Part shown: positions 21,937 through 30,324 of the stretch, in pieces | Numbering within the stretch: position 1 is the first letter of the stretch | Layout: every line of letters starts with the position of its first letter | From: Streptomyces humi | Lineage (GTDB): Bacteria > Actinomycetota > Actinomycetes > Streptomycetales > Streptomycetaceae | Assembly: GCF_001005085.2 (NCBI RefSeq) | Contig: NZ_LBMU02000069.1 | Location: 62,001 to 126,000, forward strand | DNA: 64,000 nt | Direction: 5' to 3' | The notes under the pieces: generated by a model | Database searches by the model: none | What the model was told of the DNA's origin: nothing | What the model saw: only the letters and a program-made list of their open reading frames with translations | Translations under genes and position numbers: made by a program

Positions 21937-23655
21937 ATGGAGGTCATGGACTCCACCGCCTCGCTCCGCGGGCCGCAGCGCACCACCGCCATCGACCCCA
22001 TTGGCGCCACCGCCACCGCCACGGCCACGGCCACCCACGACGTCACGAACCAGGCGCCGCCCCTCGCGCCCTACGACGCCTCCGACGACCGGGCCCTGCT
22101 CGAAGGGGTGCGCCGGGAGGGTGCCGGGTGGGCCGAGGAGGGGATCCGGCGGCTGGGGGTCCTGGCCGGCAGCGCGGAGGCGCAGGAGTGGGGTGAGCTG
22201 GCCAACCGCCACGAACCGGAGCTGCGCACCCACGACCGGTACGGCAACCGGATCGACGAGGTCGCCTTCCACCCCGCCTGGCACCACCTGATGCGGACGG
22301 CCGTCGCCGAGGGACTGGCGGGGGCGGCCTGGGGGGACGACCGGGCCGGCGCCCATGTGGCGCGGACGGCGGGCGGGCTGGTCTGGGGACACACCGAATC
22401 CGGCCATGGTTGCCCGACGTCGATGACCTACGCCGCCGTGCCCGCGCTGCGCGCCCAGCCCGAACTGGCGAAGGTGTACGAACCGCTGCTGACCAGCAGG
22501 GTCTACGAACCGGGGTTGCGGGTGCCGGCGGACAAGCCCGGACTGCTCGCCGGTATGGGCATGACAGAGAAACAGGGGGGTTCGGACGTACGGACGAACA
22601 CCACGACCGCCGCTCCGACCTCCGAGCCCGGCGTCTACACCCTGCGCGGGCACAAGTGGTTCACCTCGGCGCCGATGTGCGACGTCTTCCTGGTGCTGGC
22701 GCAGGCGCCGGGCGGCCTGTCGTGCTTCCTGGTGCCGCGCGTGCTGCCGGACGGAAGCCGCAACGCGTTCCGCATCCAGCGGCTGAAGGACAAGCTGGGC
22801 AACCGGTCGAACGCGTCCTCGGAGCCCGAGTTCGAAGGGACCGTGGCCTGGCTGGTCGGACCGGAGGGGCGGGGCGTGAAGACCATCATCGAAATGGTCA
22901 ACTGCACCCGGCTGGACTGCGTGATGAACTCGGCGACCCTGATGCGCAGGACACTCGTCGAGGCCGGTCATCACGTGCGGCACCGCAGCGCGTTCGGCGC
23001 GCGCCTCGTCGACCAGCCGCTGATGCGCAACGTCCTGGCCGACCTGGCGCTGGAGTCGGAGGCCGCGACCACGCTCACGCTGCGGCTCGCGGGCGCGGCG
23101 GACCGCGCGGTGCGCGGGGACGAGCAGGAGCGGGCGTTCCGCCGGATCGCGACGGCCGTCGGCAAGTACTGGGTCACCAAGCGCGGTCCGGCCTTCACCG
23201 CGGAGGCCCTGGAGTGCCTGGGCGGCAACGGCTACGTCGAGGACTCCGGCATGCCCCGGCACTACCGGGAGGCACCCCTGCTGTCGATATGGGAGGGCTC
23301 CGGGAACGTCAACGCACTCGACGTGCTGCGCGCGCTGTCCCGCGAACCCGGCGCCGCCGACGCCTTCTTCGGCGAACTCGCGCACGCGCGCGGGGCGGAC
23401 GCCCGGCTGGACGGCGCGGTCGCCCGGCTGAAGGCCGGACTGGCGGAGACCGATCAGGTGGGCGCCCGCCGGCTGGTCGAGCGGATGGCGCTGGCCCTCC
23501 AGGCCTCGCTGCTGGTCCGGTACGCCCCCGTCGCCGTCGCCGACGCCTTCTGCGCGACCCGGCTGGACGGCGACTGGGGGTACGCGTTCGGCACGCTGCC
23601 CGCCCGGGCCGCACTCGACCCGATCCTGGAACGGGCGCTGCCCGACGCGAACTGA
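21937..23655 (+). CDS. AidB-like acyl-CoA dehydrogenase
   Basis: A 572-residue flavoprotein of the acyl-CoA dehydrogenase superfamily, AidB subgroup, slightly longer than E. coli AidB. Marks of the subgroup are MTEKQGGSDVRTNTT, DKLGNRSNASSEPEFEGTVA and LECLGGNGYVEDS. The catalytic-base equivalent is E453 in SIWEGSGNVNALDVLRAL. AidB has isovaleryl-CoA dehydrogenase activity and is linked to alkylation damage; whether this one binds DNA is unknown. A TATATATAT-type (Thr-Ala) run is near residues 26-34. ATG at 21937 has AGGAAGAG 7 nt upstream; ATG at 21946 is an alternative. Confidence 0.87.
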   Translation: MEVMDSTASLRGPQRTTAIDPIGATATATATATHDVTNQAPPLAPYDASDDRALLEGVRREGAGWAEEGIRRLGVLAGSAEAQEWGELANRHEPELRTHDRYGNRIDEVAFHPAWHHLMRTAVAEGLAGAAWGDDRAGAHVARTAGGLVWGHTESGHGCPTSMTYAAVPALRAQPELAKVYEPLLTSRVYEPGLRVPADKPGLLAGMGMTEKQGGSDVRTNTTTAAPTSEPGVYTLRGHKWFTSAPMCDVFLVLAQAPGGLSCFLVPRVLPDGSRNAFRIQRLKDKLGNRSNASSEPEFEGTVAWLVGPEGRGVKTIIEMVNCTRLDCVMNSATLMRRTLVEAGHHVRHRSAFGARLVDQPLMRNVLADLALESEAATTLTLRLAGAADRAVRGDEQERAFRRIATAVGKYWVTKRGPAFTAEALECLGGNGYVEDSGMPRHYREAPLLSIWEGSGNVNALDVLRALSREPGAADAFFGELAHARGADARLDGAVARLKAGLAETDQVGARRLVERMALALQASLLVRYAPVAVADAFCATRLDGDWGYAFGTLPARAALDPILERALPDAN

Positions 23656-23725
23656 CCGCTGCTCGCGCGTCGTTGGCCGGTGACCGTCGACGGATCGCAC
23701 ACAGTCGCCGCCCGATTCCGCATTG

Positions 23726-23748
23726 TTGTCAGTGCCGTGGTGCAGACT
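23726..23748 (+). promoter_or_regulatory. PafBC-type damage promoter of the HEAT-repeat gene
   Basis: TTGTCAGTG (23726-23734), exactly 8 bp, then CAGACT (23743-23748) matches the RecA-independent DNA-damage promoter TTGTCRGTG-N8-TANNNT except for the first base of the -10. It lies 35 bp before the GTG start. A near-identical element precedes the beta-propeller gene at 26833. Confidence 0.6.
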
Positions 23749-23782
23749 CCCGAACAGGTGGTACTCGCCTGGGGAGGACAAC

Positions 23783-25762
23783 GTGTTCACGGGGATCGAC
23801 GAGGTCGACTGGACCTCGCTGCGGCACGCTCACGGCAGCGCGGCGGACGTGCCCGCCCTGCTGCGCGGACTGGCCTCGGCGGACGCGGCCGAGCGGGAGG
23901 CCGCGCTCGACGGGATGTACGGCTCGGTGCACCACCAGGGCAACGTGTACGACTCGACGCTCGCCTGCGTCCCTTTCCTGTTCACGCTCGCGGCCCGCGT
24001 GGAGGTCCGCGACCGCGGCGCCATAGTGGAACTGCTGGTCAGCATAGGGGCGGAGAGCGCGGGCGCGCGGGCCCAGGGCGCGGTGCGCGCGCGAGCCGAG
24101 GCGTTCGTGGCGCTGGCCGAGGACCCGTGCCCCTGGGTGCGGCGGGCGGCGGCCGGGGCGCTGGTCCGGTTCCTCGACGAACCGGCGCGGGTTCTGGAGC
24201 TGCTCGCCCGGCGGATCACGGCAGAGGCCGACGAGCAGGTGCTGGGGTCGCTGACCGCGGCCCTCGGCCAGTTCGTCCTGCGCCATCCGGAGCGGGCGGC
24301 CGCTGCGGTGGACCTGCTGGCCGCGCAGAGCGAGCCGCCGTACCCGCCGGGCGCCCGGCTCGCGGCGCTCGGGCAGCTGGCCCTCGGCGCGCCGGAGCGG
24401 CTGCCCGCCGGGCTCGTACCGACCGCGGTCCGGCTGCTGAGGGAGCGGACCGAGCACCGGTCGGCCGGCCCGGACCGGGCGGAGACGGACACGCTCGTCG
24501 GCCGGATACGGCGGCTACGGCCGTCGGACGAGGAGGGCTCGTCGCTGCTGCGCACCCTGCACCGCGCGCTGGACGACCGGGTGGCGGACCGGATCGCCCT
24601 GCTCGTGGGTCAGTTGAGCAGCCCGGGGGCGATGGACCGGTGCAACGCGGTGCGGATGTCGGCCGGGCTGTTCCGCGAGTGGCGCGCGGACTTCACGGCT
24701 CCCGTCGCCCTGATCGGCGCCCAACTGCGCCCTGAGGAGGACCAGTTGCGGGACGCGGCCGTCTCGGTCCTCGCGGAGCTGTTCGCGCTGGCCGCGCCCG
24801 CGGCCGACGAACTGCACGCCCTGGTGACGGTACGGCCCGACCTGTGGGTGCGCACCTGGGAGCGCGGCAGACCCTCCCTGGGCGGACCTCTCAAGGCCCT
24901 GGCCAGAAGCGGCGATCCGCGCGCGGTACCGGCACTGGCCCAGCTGCTCGCGGGACCCGTGGTGCCCGGCGGTCTGGGTTTCGAGGTGGCGCACCTGGGC
25001 CGGGCGGCCGCCCCGCTCGCCCCCGCGTTGCGGCACCGTCTCGGCCGGGTCCCGCTGGACTCGCCCGAGGCCGCCGAGCTGGCCGCACCGCTGCTGGCGG
25101 CGGTCACCGCGCTGGCGGATCCCGCGGCGGTGCCGGAGGTGCTGCGGCTGCTGCGCGGCGCGCCGGACGGGCTGGGGGCGCGGGAGTCCCTGGCGGGGCA
25201 GGCGGTGCGGGCGCTCGACGCGCTGGGTACGGCCGCCCGGGCGGCCGCGCCGGTGCTGCGCGCGCTGCTCGACACCCGGCACGCGGCGTCGGCGGCGGGG
25301 GCCCTGTGGGCGGCGGAGGGCGACGCGGAGGCGGTACTCCCCGTGCTGTTACGGGAGTTGACCTTCGGCCGGAGCCGGGGTGCCCGGACCGCGGCCGAGC
25401 AGCTGGGGCGGCTGGGCGGAGCCGCACGGCAGGCGCTGCCCGCGCTGCGTGCGCTGGCCGGGTCGGGCCGGGTGTGGGAACGGATCTGCGCGGCGGGGGC
25501 GTTGTGGCGGATCGAGGGGGATCCGGAGCCCGTGCTGCCGGTGTTCCGGTCCGCCTGGTCCCAGAACCCGTACACGCGCTGCGCGATCGCCGAGTACCTG
25601 GCGGCGATGGGCCCGGCGGGTGCCCCACTGCACGACCTGGTGACGGCCGAACTGGCCACCGCCCGGCGGCACACGGCGCGGCCGGGCGGGTACGGCAGCC
25701 ATGACATCGCCCAGGACGAGCACCTGCTCGCCACCTGCCGAGGGCTGCTGCCGAGCAGCTGA
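23783..25762 (+). CDS. HEAT-repeat protein with a TTA codon
   Basis: A 659-residue all-helical protein of tandem HEAT/PBS-lyase repeats, spanning nearly the full length; repeats such as DPCPWVRRAAAGALVRFLDE and VWERICAAGALWRIEGDPEP are clear. HEAT arrays are protein- or nucleic-acid-binding scaffolds; partner unknown. GTG at 23783 follows GGGGAGG with 5-nt spacing. Codon 523 (25349-25351) is TTA, so translation should depend on the bldA leucyl-tRNA and be limited to late growth. The gene's stop region is the first unit of a 60-bp tandem repeat. Confidence 0.82.
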   Translation: MFTGIDEVDWTSLRHAHGSAADVPALLRGLASADAAEREAALDGMYGSVHHQGNVYDSTLACVPFLFTLAARVEVRDRGAIVELLVSIGAESAGARAQGAVRARAEAFVALAEDPCPWVRRAAAGALVRFLDEPARVLELLARRITAEADEQVLGSLTAALGQFVLRHPERAAAAVDLLAAQSEPPYPPGARLAALGQLALGAPERLPAGLVPTAVRLLRERTEHRSAGPDRAETDTLVGRIRRLRPSDEEGSSLLRTLHRALDDRVADRIALLVGQLSSPGAMDRCNAVRMSAGLFREWRADFTAPVALIGAQLRPEEDQLRDAAVSVLAELFALAAPAADELHALVTVRPDLWVRTWERGRPSLGGPLKALARSGDPRAVPALAQLLAGPVVPGGLGFEVAHLGRAAAPLAPALRHRLGRVPLDSPEAAELAAPLLAAVTALADPAAVPEVLRLLRGAPDGLGARESLAGQAVRALDALGTAARAAAPVLRALLDTRHAASAAGALWAAEGDAEAVLPVLLRELTFGRSRGARTAAEQLGRLGGAARQALPALRALAGSGRVWERICAAGALWRIEGDPEPVLPVFRSAWSQNPYTRCAIAEYLAAMGPAGAPLHDLVTAELATARRHTARPGGYGSHDIAQDEHLLATCRGLLPSS

Positions 25763-25935
25763 CCGGGGCACGGCGGCGGGGCCCGGCACCGCCGACCGCC
25801 AGGCACTGACGAGCCGCTCACCGGGGCAGGGCGGCCTAGGACGGGCACCGCCGGCCGGAAGGTGCTGACGAGCCGCTCACCGGGGCAAGGCGGCCGAGGA
25901 CGGGCACCGCGCCGGCCGGAAGGTGCTGACGAGCC
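25758..25935 (+). repeat. about 60-bp tandem repeat beginning at the HEAT gene stop
   Basis: Three direct units start at 25758, 25816 and 25875 (58, 59 and 61 bp), each opening with GCTSACCGGGGCA and closing with TGACGAGCCG; a fourth unit is cut off after 25936. Units 2 and 3 are nearly identical. Unit 1 contains the stop codon of the HEAT gene. The rest of the 278-bp spacer (to 26040) shows nothing recognisable. Confidence 0.75.
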
Positions 25936-26040
25936 GCTGACGGCGGCACGGGTGTCGGGGTGGGTGTCGGCGGCGGGCGGGGCCGGGCGTCGCGTCGTCG
26001 CCGCCCCGTGGCCCCGCGCCGTCGGGCCGGGTGCGGGGCC

Positions 26041-26634
26041 TCAGCCGGTCGTGCGGCCCCACTGCGGCCCGAGCCGCGACCACTCCGCGTCCCAGCGGTC
26101 CATCCGCCGTCGCTCCAGCCGGCCCCGCGCCACCAGTCCGGCGACGAACGGCACGGCCGCCCCGCTCAGCCCGACCAGGCCGCCGATCAACGCGGCACGC
26201 AGGTGGGCCTCGGAGGCGGTGGCGGGCCGGGTGACGAGGTGGCCCCGCGGGTCCGTCCAGACGGTGACCGGAGTGCCCTCCCTGCTGCCGGCCGCCACCC
26301 GCGCCTGGCCGGTGTGCACCGTGCCGTCCTCGACGGTCCAGCCCACTCTCGCCCAGACCCGCTCACCGCCGGCGGAGCCGGACCCGTCCCGGGGTGTGCC
26401 CGGGGCCTTCTCCATGACATGGGCCACGACCGGGTGCCATTCGACGCGCTCGCGGGCCAGCCCGCCCTCGACCGACCGGGCCGCCGCGAGCCCGGCGAGC
26501 ACTCCGGCCAGCAGGGTGAACAGCCAGGCGCCGAGCAGCACCCAGGCCTCCACCGTGTCGGCGCGACGCTTCAGCGGGTTGCGCCGCCAGCGCCACAGCC
26601 AGACCTTCGGACCACGGAACGCCTTCAAAGGCAT
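26041..26634 (-). CDS. Rv1733c-like membrane protein
   Basis: A 197-residue protein resembling the mycobacterial Rv1733c family: a basic N terminus with RNPLKRRADTVEAW, a transmembrane helix (about 33-52), an extracytoplasmic domain with WARVGWTVEDGTVHTGQARV and GTPVTVWTDPRGHL, a second transmembrane helix (about 144-166) and a basic tail. Function is unknown; Rv1733c is a latency antigen. The start is unclear: GTG at 26643, ATG at 26634 and TTG at 26628 are all in frame, and GAGGAGG is best placed for TTG at 26628. Confidence 0.75.
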   Translation of the reverse strand: MPLKAFRGPKVWLWRWRRNPLKRRADTVEAWVLLGAWLFTLLAGVLAGLAAARSVEGGLARERVEWHPVVAHVMEKAPGTPRDGSGSAGGERVWARVGWTVEDGTVHTGQARVAAGSREGTPVTVWTDPRGHLVTRPATASEAHLRAALIGGLVGLSGAAVPFVAGLVARGRLERRRMDRWDAEWSRLGPQWGRTTG

Positions 26635-26756
26635 CCTCCTCACGCGCGCACGGACAGCCCGGACCGCCCTCCCATACGGCAGAGGCCGCCTTGTTGCTCA
26701 CGGCGAACCTCCGAGTCGACGGTCGCACGAGTGACCCCGGTCGCGCAGGCGTCTTC

Positions 26757-26770
26757 CGGAACGCGTTCCG
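26757..26770. promoter_or_regulatory. 14-bp perfect palindrome CGGAACGCGTTCCG
   Basis: A perfect palindrome lies in the 272-bp gap between the divergent Rv1733c-like and beta-propeller genes, 123 bp upstream of the former and 76 bp before the damage-type promoter of the latter. Candidate operator; no regulator can be named. Confidence 0.35.
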
Positions 26771-26832
26771 TCACCTCGTTCGACCGACCGACACGACGGC
26801 TCTGAGCTGCGATGACGCCCGCACGGGGGTGA

Positions 26833-26855
26833 CTGTCAGTGGTGGGGTGCAGACT
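26833..26855 (+). promoter_or_regulatory. PafBC-type damage promoter of the beta-propeller gene
   Basis: CTGTCAGTG (26833-26841), 8 bp, then CAGACT (26850-26855). It differs from TTGTCRGTG-N8-TANNNT at the first base of each element. The last part, GGTGCAGACT, is identical to the HEAT gene promoter. Transcription would start near 26862, 45 nt before the ATG. Confidence 0.55.
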
Positions 26856-26906
26856 GGCCGAAAGGTGAGGGTCTGCTGTGACAAGGACGTCATGGAGGTG
26901 ATCGGC

Positions 26907-27992
26907 ATGACCGAGGTACTGCTCGCCGTGGGCACCCGTAAGGGCCTGTTTCTCGGGCGGCGACGAGGTGGCACCTGGGAGTTCGACGAGAGTCCCTACT
27001 TCAACGCGCAGGCGATCTACTCGGTCGCCATCGACAACCGGGGCGGCCGGCCCCGGCTGCTGGCGGGCGGCGACAGCGCGCACTGGGGCCCGTCGGTCTT
27101 CCACTCCGACGACCTGGGCCGCAGCTGGACCGAACCGGCCCGGCCCGCCGTGAGGTTCCCCAAGGAGACGGGAGCCTCGTTGGAGCGGGTCTGGCAGCTG
27201 CACCCGGCCGCCGCGGAACCGGAGGTGGTGTACGCGGGCACCGAACCGGCCGCGCTGTACCGGTCCGAGGACCGCGGGGAGAGCTTCGAACTGGTCCGGC
27301 CGCTGTGGGAACACCCCACGCGTGACAGGTGGGTGCCGGGCGGCGGCGGTGAGGGCCTGCACACGGTCGTCACGGACCAGCGGGACCCGAAGGCGGTGAC
27401 GGTCGCCGTCTCCACCGCGGGCGTGTTCCGCACCACCGACGGCGGCGCGAGCTGGAAGCCGTCCAACTCCGGTGTCTCCGCGGTGTTCCTGCCGGACCCC
27501 GACCCGGAGTTCGGTCAGTGCGTGCACAAGATCGCCCAGGACGCGGGCAGCCCGGACCGGCTCTACTTGCAGAACCACTGGGGGGTCTACCGGAGCGACG
27601 ACGCCGGCGCGCACTGGACCGACATCGGCGAGGGGCTGCCGTCCACGTTCGGGTTCGCGGTGGCCGGCCATCCGCACCGCGCGGGCACGGCGTACGTCTT
27701 CCCGATCAACGCGGACGCCGACCGGGTCCCCGCACAGCGCCGCTGCCGGGTCTTCCGCACGGCCGACGGGGGCCGGACCTGGGAGCCGCTGTCGGCGGGG
27801 CTGCCCGCGCAGGACCACTACGGCACGGTGCTGCGCGACGCGCTGTGCACGGACGACGCGGACCCCGCGGGGGTGTACTTCGGCAATCGCAACGGCGAGG
27901 TGTTCGCCTCGGCCGACGACGGGGACAGCTGGCGGCAGCTGGCCTCGCACCTCCCGGACGTGCTGTGCGTGCGGGCGGCGGTCCTCGGCTGA
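26907..27992 (+). CDS. BNR/sialidase-like beta-propeller protein
   Basis: A 361-residue cytoplasmic beta-propeller. Asp-box (BNR) motifs S-x-D-x-G-x-x-W recur: SDDLGRSWTEPA, SEDRGESFELV, TTDGGASWKPS, SDDAGAHWTDIG, TADGGRTWEPL and SADDGDSWRQL. It opens with VLLAVGTRKGLFLG, the start typical of the bacterial 'exo-alpha-sialidase-like / glycosyl hydrolase' propellers, but no sialidase catalytic residues are evident, so it is probably a binding or scaffold protein. ATG at 26907 follows GGAGGTGATC, an almost perfect ribosome-binding site. No signal peptide. Confidence 0.83.
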   Translation: MTEVLLAVGTRKGLFLGRRRGGTWEFDESPYFNAQAIYSVAIDNRGGRPRLLAGGDSAHWGPSVFHSDDLGRSWTEPARPAVRFPKETGASLERVWQLHPAAAEPEVVYAGTEPAALYRSEDRGESFELVRPLWEHPTRDRWVPGGGGEGLHTVVTDQRDPKAVTVAVSTAGVFRTTDGGASWKPSNSGVSAVFLPDPDPEFGQCVHKIAQDAGSPDRLYLQNHWGVYRSDDAGAHWTDIGEGLPSTFGFAVAGHPHRAGTAYVFPINADADRVPAQRRCRVFRTADGGRTWEPLSAGLPAQDHYGTVLRDALCTDDADPAGVYFGNRNGEVFASADDGDSWRQLASHLPDVLCVRAAVLG

Positions 27993-28080
27993 GGCCGGGC
28001 ATCAGGAAGAACAGGAAGAACGGGAGAGTCCGCCCGCCGGGTCCCGCACACCCCGGCGGGCCGGGCCGTCACCGATCGCC

Positions 28081-28175
28081 CGAGGCGGTGCGCCGTTCCC
28101 GAGGCGGTGCGCCGTTCCCGAAGCGGTGCGCCGTTCCCGAAGCGGTGCGCCGTTCCCGAAGCGGTGCGCCGTTCC
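28081..28175 (+). repeat. 19-bp tandem repeat, five copies
   Basis: Units of 19 bp, consensus CGAAGCGGTGCGCCGTTCC, run from 28081 head to tail; units 1-2 have GAGG where 3-5 have GAAG, and a partial sixth follows. It fills the gap between the convergent beta-propeller and Ung genes, ending 22 bp before the Ung stop. There are no spacers, so it is not a CRISPR. The odd unit length would change reading frame with each copy. Confidence 0.85.
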
Positions 28176-28197
28176 CGAGGCGCGGACCCCGTCGGGC

Positions 28198-28875
28198 TTA
28201 CGGCAGTCGCCAGTCCACCGGCTCGGCCCCCTGCTGGGCGAGCAGGTCGTTGGCCCGGCTGAACGGGCGGGAGCCGAAGAAACCGCGGTCCGCGGACATG
28301 GGCGAGGGATGGGCGGACTCGATCGCCGGGAGATCCCCCAGCAGCGGCCGCAGATTGCGCGCGTCCCGCCCCCACAGGATCGACACCAGCGGCTTGCCGC
28401 GCGCCGCCAGCGCCCGGATGGCCTGCTCGGTGACCTCTTCCCAGCCCTTGCCACGATGGGCGCCCGGACTGCGCGGGGCCGTGGTGAGCGCCCTGTTGAG
28501 CAGCAGCACCCCTTGTTGGGTCCACGGCGTGAGGTCCCCGTTGGAGGGCCGGGGCAGCCCCAGGTCGGAGTGCATCTCCCGGAAGATGTTCTCCAGGCTG
28601 CCCGGCAGCGAACGCACCTCCGGCGAGACCGCGAAACTCAGTCCGATCGCCATCCCCGGCGTGGGATAGGGGTCCTGACCGACTATCAGGACGCGGACGT
28701 CGTCGAAGGGCTGCTGGAAGGCCCGCAGGACGTTCGCGCCGGACGGGAGATAGGTCCGGCCGGCCGCGATCTCGGCCCGGAGGAAGTCCCCCATCGAGGC
28801 GATCCGCTCGGCCGCGGGTTCGAGGGCCTTCGCCCAGCCCGCTTCGACAAGTTCGTACAAGGGTCGTGGTGCCAC
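28198..28875 (-). CDS. ung: uracil-DNA glycosylase, family 1
   Basis: A 225-residue enzyme that removes uracil from DNA in base-excision repair. The water-activating loop is GQDPYPTPGMAIGLSF with D68 and Y70 (the usual GQDPYH has Pro for His, a normal actinobacterial variant). The uracil-binding VLLLNRALT and the DNA-intercalation loop SAHPSPMSADRGFFGS with its catalytic His follow. Start is GTG at 28875; the ribosome-binding site is weak. The length matches family 1 enzymes. Confidence 0.93.
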   Translation of the reverse strand: MAPRPLYELVEAGWAKALEPAAERIASMGDFLRAEIAAGRTYLPSGANVLRAFQQPFDDVRVLIVGQDPYPTPGMAIGLSFAVSPEVRSLPGSLENIFREMHSDLGLPRPSNGDLTPWTQQGVLLLNRALTTAPRSPGAHRGKGWEEVTEQAIRALAARGKPLVSILWGRDARNLRPLLGDLPAIESAHPSPMSADRGFFGSRPFSRANDLLAQQGAEPVDWRLP

Positions 28876-29213
28876 AGCAGGTCACCCTACTGGCACCCTC
28901 GGGCGCCCCGCACAGAGCCAGAAGTCCCCGCCCGCGGAAGCCGTCGGCGGCGCTACTCTTCTCTTCTCGCCGAGGTCGTCGAGTTCCGCTCGCCGAGGTC
29001 TTCTCGTCGAGGTCGTCGAGGTCTTCTCGCCGAGATCGTCAAGGTCGTCGAGCCGGTCCCGCGGAACGCGCGGGCGGCCACCGGGCAGGAGGGCAGCCTG
29101 TTGCGTCCGGCTGTCGAGCCGCTCAGCCACGCCGGCCCCGGGCCGGCCGGCCGGTGGCTGCCGTGACCGCCGCGGCCGGCGGGATCCGCGGGGCCGCCGG
29201 ATCGGAGCGGCCG
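28876..29213. other. 338-bp spacer with low-complexity 20-bp direct repeats
   Basis: Between the divergent Ung and kinase genes, a 20-mer close to TTCTCGCCGAGGTCGTCGAG occurs three times (28965-28984, 29002-29021, 29025-29044), with further fragments between. The remainder is G+C-rich sequence with no clear promoter, RNA gene or protein-like frame. Confidence 0.55.
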
Positions 29214-30182
29214 GTGTCCGGGTTCCTCGCCGTCGACTCCGGTGGCTCCGGGCTGCGGGCCGTCGTCGGGGTGCCGGGGCGGGAGCCGTCCGTGCCGCGG
29301 GAGTCGCGGGTGCCGGTACGGACCGGGGCGCGGGGCATCGACCCCGGGCATCTGCTGGAGCAAGTACTGCCCATGGCACGGGCGTCGGCCGCCGAGTACG
29401 GCCTGGACCGGATGGACACGGTGGTCGTCGGCGCGGCCGGACTGGCCACCCTGGGGGACGCCCTGCGGACCGAGCTGCCGGGTGCGCTGGCCCGGGAACT
29501 CGGCGTGCGGACCGTCGCGTTGGCGGCCGACGCGGTGACGGCGTACGCCGGTGCCCTCGGACCCCGCCCGGGCGCGGTGATCGCCGCCGGCACCGGTCTG
29601 ATCGCGATCGGTACCGATCTGAGCGGCTGGCGGCGGGCGGACGGCTGGGGGCACCTGCTCGGCGACTGCGGCGGCGGCGCCTGGATCGGCCGGGCCGGGC
29701 TGGAGGCGGCGCTGCGCGCCTTCGACGGGCGGGACGGCGGCTCGGCCGTGCTGCGGGCCCGCGCCGAGGAGCGGTTCGGTCCGCTGGCCGGGCTGCCCGG
29801 CCTGCTCTATCCACGTTCCGACCGGTCCGCCGTGCTGGCCTCGTTCGCCCCTCAGGTCGCCGACAGCGCCGCGGACGACCCGGTGGCGGCCGGGATCCTG
29901 CGTGCGGCGGCCCGGCACATGGCCGAGTCGGCCGCCGCCGTCTGTCCCGCCGAGGGTGCGCCCCGAGTCGCCGTCACCGGTGGCCTGTTCAAGCTCGGCG
30001 ATCCGCTGCTGGTTCCGCTGGCCGAGGAGTTGACCGCTCTGCTGCCGCACGCCCGGCGGGTGCCGGCGGCGGGCGATCCGCTGCACGGAGCGGTACGCGT
30101 CGCGGGTGACCTGGCCCGTGGGCGGCTCACCCTGCCGGGTGATGAACGGCTGCTCTGCGTGGTGCGCACAAAAGCGGATTGA
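29214..30182 (+). CDS. BadF/BadG-type ATPase, probable N-acetylglucosamine kinase
   Basis: A 322-residue ASKHA-fold kinase of the BadF/BadG/BcrA/BcrD family; streptomycete members are mostly annotated as N-acetylglucosamine kinases. The phosphate-1 loop is FLAVDSGGSGLRAVVG at 4-19, the phosphate-2/adenosine region includes GAVIAAGTGLIAIG, and the WGHLLGDCGGGAWIGRAGL block is the sugar-kinase signature. GTG at 29214 puts the first strand at the N terminus and has GGAG 6 nt upstream; earlier GTGs at 29154 and 29163 are possible. Substrate assignment is by family only. Confidence 0.78.
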   Translation: MSGFLAVDSGGSGLRAVVGVPGREPSVPRESRVPVRTGARGIDPGHLLEQVLPMARASAAEYGLDRMDTVVVGAAGLATLGDALRTELPGALARELGVRTVALAADAVTAYAGALGPRPGAVIAAGTGLIAIGTDLSGWRRADGWGHLLGDCGGGAWIGRAGLEAALRAFDGRDGGSAVLRARAEERFGPLAGLPGLLYPRSDRSAVLASFAPQVADSAADDPVAAGILRAAARHMAESAAAVCPAEGAPRVAVTGGLFKLGDPLLVPLAEELTALLPHARRVPAAGDPLHGAVRVAGDLARGRLTLPGDERLLCVVRTKAD

Positions 30183-30324
30183 TCCCACTGGGAGCCGAAG
30201 TGTCCGACAGATGGCCGGATCACCTCCGAATCATGCGTAACTCATCAGACAAAACCGGACGGATACCGCTCACCTGCACCCTCCCCGAACAGCAGAGCCC
30301 AGATAGCCAGTAACATGCGGCGCC

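Noticed and set aside
21874..23790. Long N-terminal extension of the PaaX frame across the dehydrogenase gene
   Set aside because: It is antisense to the AidB-like gene and low-complexity; the PaaX domain starts at 21873.
26907..27992. Calling the beta-propeller a sialidase
   Set aside because: Asp-boxes are present, but the arginine triad and catalytic Tyr/Glu of sialidases could not be identified.
28081..28175. Possible CRISPR array
   Set aside because: The 19-bp units are contiguous with no spacers and no cas genes are nearby.
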